Shown one piece after another: positions 56,019 to 64,000 of a DNA stretch of 64,000 nt. Made by a program: the position numbers and the translations under genes. Origin of the DNA: Euwallacea fornicatus. Taxonomy: Eukaryota > Arthropoda > Insecta > Coleoptera > Curculionidae. The notes below the pieces were generated by a model that saw only the letters and a program-made list of their open reading frames with translations, did not search any database and was not told the origin of the DNA. The stretch is taken from the NCBI RefSeq assembly GCF_040115645.1, contig NC_089544.1, forward strand, positions 4,774,001 through 4,838,000, written 5' to 3'. Position 1 is the first letter of the stretch, and each line of letters starts with the position of its first letter.

Positions 56019-57281
56019 TGAGGATAGACACAAGAGGGCCCGAACTAACACTTAAAAAAAAATGGAAAATATTACATTATTTCTCAACACAGTCTCCTTT
56101 GAGATCGACACACTTTTCCCAGCGATATTCTATGGCGTCTATGATCTGTTTATACTATAATGAACAGCTTCGAATGTTTCAAAATAAACATCAACCTCGA
56201 ACGGCACCTCCTTTGATTTTTTCAAATTTGGAAATAGAAAATAATCTGAGAGGGCTAAATCTGGCGAATAGGGTGGCTCATGGAAAAGTTCGAAACCAAG
56301 TTGATTCATTTTGGCCATCGCGACGACAAAGGTGCGGACTGATGCATTGTCTCGCTGAAACAAAACATCCTTTTTTGCGATATGCGGTCGCTTTTTCCTA
56401 AATTCCCAAGTTTTCTAGGTACTATGTCAAAGGCTGCAATAAATTTGTATAATATTCTCCATTTGTTATTTTTTTCTTTAGGAAGATAATCAATAAAAAT
56501 GATCCCCACGTGCATCCAAAAAACTGACGCCATCACCTTTTTTGCAGATAAAGGAGTTTTTGCCTCCCTTGGAGTCAATTCTCCCGTTTAAGACCACTGT
56601 TTTGACTGTTGTTTCGTTGAAGATGTGAAATGATAAACCCATGTTGCATCTATAGTTCTGGACCGACGCAATAACTCGGCTTCATTACTGCGAAACTTCG
56701 TCGAACACTTCCTTGAAACATCGTCACGGCGCTGTTTTTGTTCATCTTGCGCACATCTTTTTCATATCCAATTGTTCGGTTTAAATTCGATGTACAGTAC
56801 TTTTGGAATGATTATCATACCTGCTAATTCACGTAATTTTAGCCTTTGATTTCCCAGTAAAGTTCCTGAAGTGGTACAGGTATTTGGAGTAGTCAGATCT
56901 GGAGTGTCGGCGGGTCGACCGTTGCAGAGTTCGTCTTGACAGCCCGTACGGGCGCATTTAAATTCTGTTACCCAATATTTTACACTTGTCAAAGAAAGAC
57001 CAGATTTCCCCAGAAAAGAATATAACTCCGCTTTGCTTTTGAAAGGACTAAGACCTTTCTTATGGAAGTATTGAATCACGTATTGATGACTAACCTTTTC
57101 TATGTTCACAATGTCTCTAAAAGCGTTCACTAAAGACGGCTTCAAAACAAACACAAACCAACACATCACCCATAAACATTAAACCCGATCTTTTTAAGAA
57201 TCGTTCTTTGTAATATAAGCAAACTTTTAACAAAAAATCGCCGTCTATATGTCAGGTCGAGTACCTTTGGGGCAATTCTCG
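56019..57281 (-). mobile_element. Mariner family A, copy 2, full length
   Basis: Right terminus (5' end on the minus strand) reads CGAGAATTGCCCCAAAGG next to TA at 57282-57283; the left terminus TGAGGATAG at 56019 is next to TA at 56017-56018. The 1263 bp align to the 9.9-11.07-kb copy along most of the transposase and at the 3' end (AATGGAAAATATTAC word). Confidence 0.82.
56077..57169 (-). pseudogene. Mariner family A transposase
   Basis: Minus strand reads VNAFRDIVNIEKVSHQYVIQ, KAELYSFLGKSGLSLTSVKY (HTH), CQDELCNGRPADTPDLTTPN and LKLRELAG, then shifted frames with KCSTKFRSNEAELLRR, a TIDATWVYHF block (first Asp kept, next Glu now Ala), KVMASVFWMHVGIIFIDYL, FQRDNASVRTF (second Asp) and SPDLALSDYFLF (third Asp). 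The last two Asp are 34 residues apart (DD34D). At least two frameshifts (near 56760 and 56310) and a deletion near 56400 inactivate it. Confidence 0.85.
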
Positions 57282-57283
57282 TA

Positions 57284-60200
57284 TATTAAACCACGGAACC
57301 TGAAAAACAACGTTTTCCATTGAAAAACTACATAACTAAAAAAGTACGTATTTCCATTTTCATCTACTGTATGACCATAAAATGGATTTGCACCAGTTCT
57401 AAATTAAATTGGCTAATAGACACCACTGTTAGATGATGTACTGTTAAACTGCCACTTTAACCGTTTTGTACCACCCTGAAAGAAAAAAATCTTCTTGGCA
57501 ATTCACTCCCGAATTGTTGAGCAGTGCGGAAAATTTTGCCGGTAAGAAAGTTGTCTGTATTGAGAGTTTAGAAGTCGAAGTCCATGAATCCTAACTTCTC
57601 ATTTTATGTCAGCCACAAATGTCTACTGTGGAACTCACTCTCCCTTTTAGAACATTGGAAGGTTTAAGAGCGGCTTCGGTTCTTCCGTGTACAGTCGATA
57701 GTTATTTACTGTTCTTCTCAGGGTAAGTTTGCCCAGGGTCCCCGTTCCTCATGTCCCGAAGGGCTCGTGGGACCATGTCGATCATCATTGTTAAGGAGCT
57801 CATTTAGCCCGCAGGATGTTATGTATATTAAGGCTGCGCCCCTGCATTATCCTTTTCATAATGGGCCCACAGTATTAACTAGTCATTTAACAGTTTTGTA
57901 GGAAAAAGCCAGAAAACATACTTAACAGTCATTCAACACACTCAATAATCCTGTCTTTTAGACCTAGTAGTGAAAGAACAAATTCAATAATAATGGTTTT
58001 GGCAACCTATTATTCTCGATGAATTATCGCGTTACTGTAATTTTTTTGCGGTCTGTCGTGTATTTTCTAACCCCATTGCCATGTTGTTTAGTTCCATCTT
58101 TACCCTTCTGTATTGCTCTTCGATTTAGACTTAACCGAAGAAAAAAGTTTCTCAAAGACACACACGCTCAAACAATGCACTCCCATAAAAAAGATAACTA
58201 CCATGCGCAAAGGAGTCCTCACGACCTTTCGTATAAAAATACTGTGGGAATTTTCTTGAACTTTAAATTATATGTTAATAATTTAAGAACAGAGACCAGA
58301 ATGACGATGGTACAGAGATAACTTCATGCTTCATATATCTCATTGGAGGTATAATTTTGTGCGTGCACATTCCTTGGTATTTCTGAACAATAACATCCTA
58401 GCCATATCTCATACGTGATCTGGCAAACGTCATTACGGTAAAGCACGTGTGTTTCTTCCAGTAACGTACTGTATTCAGAGAGGACGAATTGTTATACGAG
58501 AAATTTAAATAACAGATAATGAAATGCGATTAAGACAGCAAATAAACAAAAAAAACGTGTTTTTAATTAAGCGAGGGACAAAAATAAAACAACGGCAGTT
58601 ACGGTTCAAATACATCCATTTTTTAAATTTTTATCAATAAACTGACATTTTTTCGTTTTAGCTTTAATGTGATCTTCACTTTTATAAATATCTCAATATG
58701 GGTTGCCCGTTTGAAGTGATACCACTACACGTATGTCTATCTACAACGAAACGCCAAAAGTTATGATTAAATTAGTAAAAAGTTGCCTTTTTTAAGGTGA
58801 CTCACGACTGGTTTTCATTATTGCCAAATTACATTTAATTTCTGAAAAAAAGTGAAAGACGCTTAAAATGAATTAGTCGAAAACCATCATTGGCACGGGC
58901 AAAAAAGATAAGTGGAAAAACATTTATTTTGTTGACAATTTTAACATGTTTGTTGTATAAATCTCCGAATTATACAACAAACCTGAACCTACGGTAAGTC
59001 TAAAGATAATATTTTGGAATATATATGCAAAATAACTAATAGCATAGTTCCTTGCGATTAACCAATATCTAATTTTTGTTAATTATAAAATTGGTAATTT
59101 TTTGCATACCAGTGGTCAATTACTTTCATTATTCTTGAATTTCTACAATTCACTGTATAGCACGGTCTCTGCAACTCAAGTAAGAACATCTCAGATATAG
59201 CACGTCGATGGGACACCCACTCTCTGTTACACTGTTTTTCTTCGAGATGAACCCGTACCACACTGCACCCATGTACTGACCTCCGGCTACCAGCAGGACT
59301 CGCGATAGGAATACAAAACCATATACATTTTTATTTTATTTTAATATTAAAGTTCCACTGCAAATGTCAGCTTACTATTATTACATCAATCTTGCAGTAC
59401 CATATTGGCTTCGTAAATAGTTGTCCAGGACGTCTTATTCAATTGGCGGTAGTGCCAACTTTGGAACATTTAAAATTGGTTAACGGCGGAAAATGATAAT
59501 TTGAGGACTTATATACAGGGTGTTAAAATAGTTTTTAGGTTTTGATCCGTCACCGCTTCATTTTTTGAAATATTAAATTGCAATTTTGTACACACATATA
59601 CTGCGAAAATTTCGGGGAATTTTGTTTCACACTACAAAAAAAAACACAAACTATTAAAAACAATACAAATATCTTGATTTTGTCTCACCGTATAGTATGG
59701 TAACGAAGCAGTTGGAGACCAAGGTTTGCCTGGTCTAGTTGTGCATATGCAGGTTCAATTTCATTTCAGCCCAATTATCCAGTTCATATTTAATTGTTTT
59801 AAGCATGAACGAATTATCATCTCTTTTGCGACAGTCTTTTGAAACATTCTATAAAATACTGTGTGAGCTTCATTTGATATTTCTGGAAATCTAAACATTC
59901 CACAGCCAAAATAATAGCAAATATCGGAATTTTTGTCTTTAGCATTTCCAGATATGCCAGATGATGTTATTCATCTTAGAGGATGGAACGCTTAAATAAT
60001 GCAATGCAAGAAACATCACTTTCGTTCCACAAATCCAGAATTCAATCGTCGCGTCGGCGTCGGCGTCACGTCGTTCGGAATTCAGAAGTGTAGGATTTAA
60101 TTTATTAATAAATACCTAGATAATTTTAACAAAAGCATCAAAATTTATTTGAGATATGAGGTGTTTTAAATGGCACCAGAAATATATTAATTTCGAAATT

Positions 60201-62815
60201 TGAGCATTCAGTCGTTCGCCACGTGGGGCGCCAGTGGCCGGATTGTACGGAAGACACCTGCGAGGCGCATTAATTAAAAACCCCGCCTTGAGCCGCGCCT
60301 CTTGTAGTCCAAGCAAAATTGTTGAATTCACTGAAATTATTAACAAATTAACATTTTGATGTAAGAAAAAGGTATTCCGGCATAATTGTGGGAATCAGAG
60401 TGCCAGGGTGTCGGGGAATAACGTGGGCACCTGGCGTATAAAAGTCGTAAAATAATCGTAACCTTAAAAAATACCTGTTAAAAAACACTTTATACAAGCG
60501 ACGCAAATTTAGAAAAATACGGAGTCAAACTAAAAGAGAATTGGGGTTATATTTTTTGTCATGGACTGGCGAAGTTTTGATCTCATAGCTCTCTCTCATT
60601 ATCTCACAGGTCTCATAGCATAGTTCTGATGATGTTTCATGGAATTTATAATTGTTCCGGGAAGAAAGAGCGCCAAAAAATTAAAATAAAATCTTTAAGG
60701 TGAATTTGTATAATAGGAAATGAGAAAAAATAAAAAATACAGAGAAGAAAATAACAAATGAAGTACCTCAATTGTGTAAAAATGTTTATGCAGCAAAACA
60801 ACAGGAAATAAGAATAAAAGATAAGAATGGTGAAGATGAAGCAGTTAAAACTTTTTTTACGATATTTTATATGAAAGTGGATACGTGGAACTCGTAACCG
60901 AACAGGTGATAGGCTATACCTACGAATATATTACATAAGAAATTATACTCATAATTTCCCAATTAATGTGGAGACTTATCCTGATTTACTACAAAAACAA
61001 CATTAGCAATAAATAACCCGAAAATCAAAATTTTAAATCTCAAAAGGTTTTTTTTCTATTCTTATCTTACTAGAAAATATATCGAGGTTTGCGTAAGTAA
61101 TTTTCTTAATTTTTGGTGAAGATCCGCACTTAGTAATTGATAGATAAACAATTACCACAAAGTTAGAAAGTGGTTTTCTATGCCGCATTTTGGGAACATT
61201 TACATTCATAGGTTTTCCACTGCTTTTGTAATAAAATATATTTTGCAAATTAGTATCTAATACGTTTTGTTCACTAATGCAAGATAACACCAAACATTAG
61301 CACACAATCAGTCTTATTAATATATGCCATGTAACAAATGTTATCGCACGTGACAGAATGTGTACTCTATTACTACTTCACATCTTCGGCTATTCCATCG
61401 GGGATGATAGCCTTCATTATAAGCTCGTTCAATAATGTGCTACACCGCAGCAGATAGCTAGAACCATCAATTGGCTCCAACTAAGTAGAATAATCTCTCA
61501 CAAATATAAGCATCGAAGCGCAGAATCAATTGAAAGTAATTTAAAAATGATATCTACAGACTTTAAATCAAGCACATAGGAGAGGGATCATCTTTATGTA
61601 AAATTAAGAGATTGTTTCAAGGTCTCCTTAAATCTCGAAACCAGCTGTCTAATTTTGAAAAAAATCGCAAATGCGAAAGTCTTGGAGTATTTGGGTGTCC
61701 GACTTTCAGGATTCGACCCGTCAATGGAACAATATTAAAAAGATTTAATAACTTTAGATTGAAGGCTTGAAATATGTGAAAGTATAACACCTTGTTCCTC
61801 AGTTTGTGACTTGCAAGGCCATGTCGGTATAAAGAACCGTCTTTTTTCCTCGTGAAATGTGTGGTTAACTGGTTGGCCTTCTCTACTTAGGCAGCCCATA
61901 TGTCTTGAAAGAAGCTTTTATAGTGAAATTTAATGATTTTATTAGCTAAGCGGTATACAATTTTTAACAATGAGTTTTGAAGCATCGAACTCTTAGAATA
62001 TGAGACTCTTGAATATGGGATTTTTCCGCGAAATAATTGTTGCCTTGCCTGAGGCTCTCTGTAATATTCACAATGAAATAGGAAATAAAAGAAAATCCAG
62101 AACAATAGAAAACAAGGGACAGGAGACCTCGCCTAGATGTGCGATTCCACCCGCTCATATGCGGAAGGACGACGCACCTCGAGTGCATTTCTCGACCGTA
62201 AAGTCACCACCTACGTCCAGTGGAGATCCGCTATAGTCCGGTAAAATTAGACAGAAGGAATGTTGAATTTTCCGTTAGCATTAAGTTTGGTTAAGTGATG
62301 AATAATTAAGTTAGCGGTTCCCAAGCTGGAAAGTCCCTCAACCCTTTAAGAATGCTACTATGGAATGGTAAAAATACCTTTAAAACACTCTTAACAAATT
62401 TATTTTTCACAAATATGCGCAGAGACAAGGTAGCAAAATCCAAAACTTTTTGGATATCATTTTATGAGGGTCTTTCGGAATTTCAGACCAAAAATGTATG
62501 AAAGGTCTGGCAATCAAACTAAGTTTTTTTAAGGATCTTCTATCAGTCGCTCCTCTTATGAGAATGATAAGCCTATAGGTCTACCGTTGAATGGACCGAA
62601 CACCCAATTCCATGCGACAAATTTTGCATCTCCTTTTTCAGAAAACTGTCTCTTTTTCACGATTTTTAGATCGCATATTTGTTAATATTTCCCATATGGC
62701 AATCCTGTGGAAAATTCAACAATGTGGGAGGCATTTCCGAGCAGTTTTGTTTTACACTTATCGCGATTTCATAACTGCAGATTCTTTAAAAAATAAGTCA
62801 ATATTCTGACTCAGA
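57284..62815. other. Gene-poor stretch with hairpins and CpG patches
   Basis: No gene that I can support. A perfect 13-bp hairpin GTTTGTTGTATAA with a 9-nt loop lies at 58948-58982. CAGGGTGTTAAAATAG at 59516 is an element end with only a weak partner near 59693. A GTCGCGTCGGCGTCGGCGTC tract lies near 60050, and a CpG-richer patch at 60200-60300 is open on the minus strand (GLQEARLKAGFLINAPRR), unrecognised. Confidence 0.4.
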
Positions 62816-62817
62816 CC

Positions 62818-62900
62818 AAGTACAATGTGTTCAAGATAAGGATGTCCAGCATGCGGATCTCGTGGGCAGTAACAGATGCAGATTTGAATCAACGGGAGCA
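62818..62900 (+). repeat. Distant remnant of the secreted-gene 3' flank
   Basis: GTGTTCAAGATAAGGATGTC followed by CAGCATG matches the 3' flanks of gene A (near 40677) and of the 27.4-kb pseudogene (near 28182). No exon sequence is nearby. Confidence 0.6.
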
Positions 62901-64000
62901 AAATTGCGCTTTCAAGTAGTGGTTTTCTTAGAAGGATATGTGATATATGTAACTAGCAACATTGTTTGTACAAATGTGCAATAAGTTCCTAAGGCGAAGC
63001 CCATACATTACCGCGTAATGTGTGTAACAACTTTATCGTGGGACCGCCCTTTGGATAAAGAATAAAATAAAAAAGATTTATTATCGGAACTACTGCCAAA
63101 GCAATATTTAGTCGAAAATTTATAGATTTAGATGCTCAGACTTTTTAATGGGCCATGCAGTGCACCCAGATAATTTCTAAAATCTCATTGGTAACCAGTG
63201 CTTGTTAACTGTCAGCTTACCGGTGGATTTATCACATATGGCCATCCTCTGATCCAGTAAATGTAATGGGATTTATCATTTGAGCTAGATGCTTCATCAA
63301 GATGCATCGCATATTATAGAAAAATCATGAAGCTAAATCCCCAAATATGTCTTAAATAGCTCGACTCCACCTACCTCTTAACTCGCGCACCCGGTGGAAG
63401 CAGCGAAAGCAGCTACCTTCCGAGCTCTTTTCGAGTTTACTTAAACTCGAAGATTTTTATATTAAATGTACAAAGAAATAACTATTTCTTTGTACATATA
63501 ATGAACTAAACTTAAAAATAAGTAGATAAAGTTATTTTGAATTATTTCATTTTCTCAGCAATTTACATAGGCAATCCTGATGCCGGTCCTGTTTCAGAGG
63601 CCTAAAAAGTGGAAGAAGGGCTGTTGAGTTTTAAGTTCTCTCGTAAATGGAGGAGATTAGCTAAAGTTAAAGGCGGCATGAATGTGGATTCTTATTTTAG
63701 GGAGTAAAAGTTGAAGGATCAATAAGGTTTGAACGTGGAGTAATGCAATTATAAGCCATTGCGTAATTAGAACTGCCGTGGGGAACGCTTTATCTTCGGA
63801 TGTGTTATTTTAGAAATAATTTTAATGAAAAAGTTTTAGGAGACGGCGGGAATTTTATTAATGGCCGGGCCCGATTAATCAAGTTATTGTTTCCTCGATA
63901 TTTGATAAGAAGCATGGGAAAAGAGTTGGTAATTTTATAATTATTGAAAGTGCCTTGAAGTGGTTTTAATAAGCTAAAAATGAATCTTCGACCTTAAAGT
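62901..64000. other. Spacer to window end
   Basis: No gene recognised apart from the palindromes at 63431-63497 listed separately. Confidence 0.4.
63431..63497. repeat. Two adjacent near-perfect palindromes
   Basis: TCGAGTTTA-CT-TAAACTCGA occupies 63431-63450. After 15 bases, ATGTACAAAGAAATA-AC-TATTTCTTTGTACAT occupies 63466-63497. Both have perfect arms (9 and 15 bp) and a 2-nt centre. Confidence 0.9.

Noticed and set aside
55964..56401. 145-codon plus-strand frame, one of the longest in the window
   Set aside because: It is the antisense shadow of the mariner family A transposase on the minus strand.
1..64000. CRISPR arrays, tRNA, rRNA or bacterial-type operons
   Set aside because: No regularly spaced repeats, no cloverleaf or rRNA core words seen, and the gene structure is eukaryotic.

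Overview
This is eukaryotic nuclear DNA, strongly AT-rich, with introns and poly(A)-tailed retroelement debris. A Mos1-like mariner, several other mariners, Tc1s, a piggyBac, a jockey-type LINE and many TA-flanked elements ending in CAG(GG)TG together point to an insect genome, plausibly a beetle. The species cannot be named from the sequence. There is no operon, CRISPR array, rRNA or tRNA that I can support.

Layout. 0-4.3 kb: a decayed piggyBac transposase (minus strand) split by a Tc1 element, itself split by a 449-bp insertion; next to it a near-complete Mos1-like mariner. 5.4-8.6 kb: a nest of four elements. 9-17.2 kb: a Tc1 fragment, a mariner remnant and a run of inverted-repeat elements. 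17.2-25.3 kb: gene-poor DNA with hairpins and a small dispersed repeat. 25.4-26.9 and 29.7-31.3 kb: two dead Tc1 elements; between them a dead copy of a secreted-protein gene (27.4-28.1 kb). 31.4-36.3 kb: more inverted-repeat elements. 36.6-43.6 kb: the only convincing host genes, two intact three-exon paralogues encoding 217- and 218-residue secreted helical proteins, in a broken tandem array invaded by a jockey LINE and a short inverted-repeat element. 44-53 kb: further inverted-repeat elements and transposase remnants. 56.0-57.3 kb: a second mariner of the family seen at 10 kb. 57.3-64 kb: mostly unannotatable DNA with palindromes and one stray remnant of the gene array.

Two patterns stand out. 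First, five inverted-repeat elements (5.4, 11.5, 14.6, 31.4 and 45.7 kb) have an outer pair of terminal repeats and, at the centre of that palindrome, a second TA-flanked inverted-repeat element; outer arm lengths match closely on the two sides. Either insertions repeatedly hit the dyad of a palindrome, or these are elements with two tiers of ends. Many of these elements keep only the C-terminal end of one transposase type (motif like SPDLTPLDFFLWG). Second, the two secreted-protein paralogues share promoter, signal-peptide exon and intron 1 at about 98% identity, yet the rest of exon 2 is very different. That is the pattern of local gene conversion or of fast-evolving secreted effectors.
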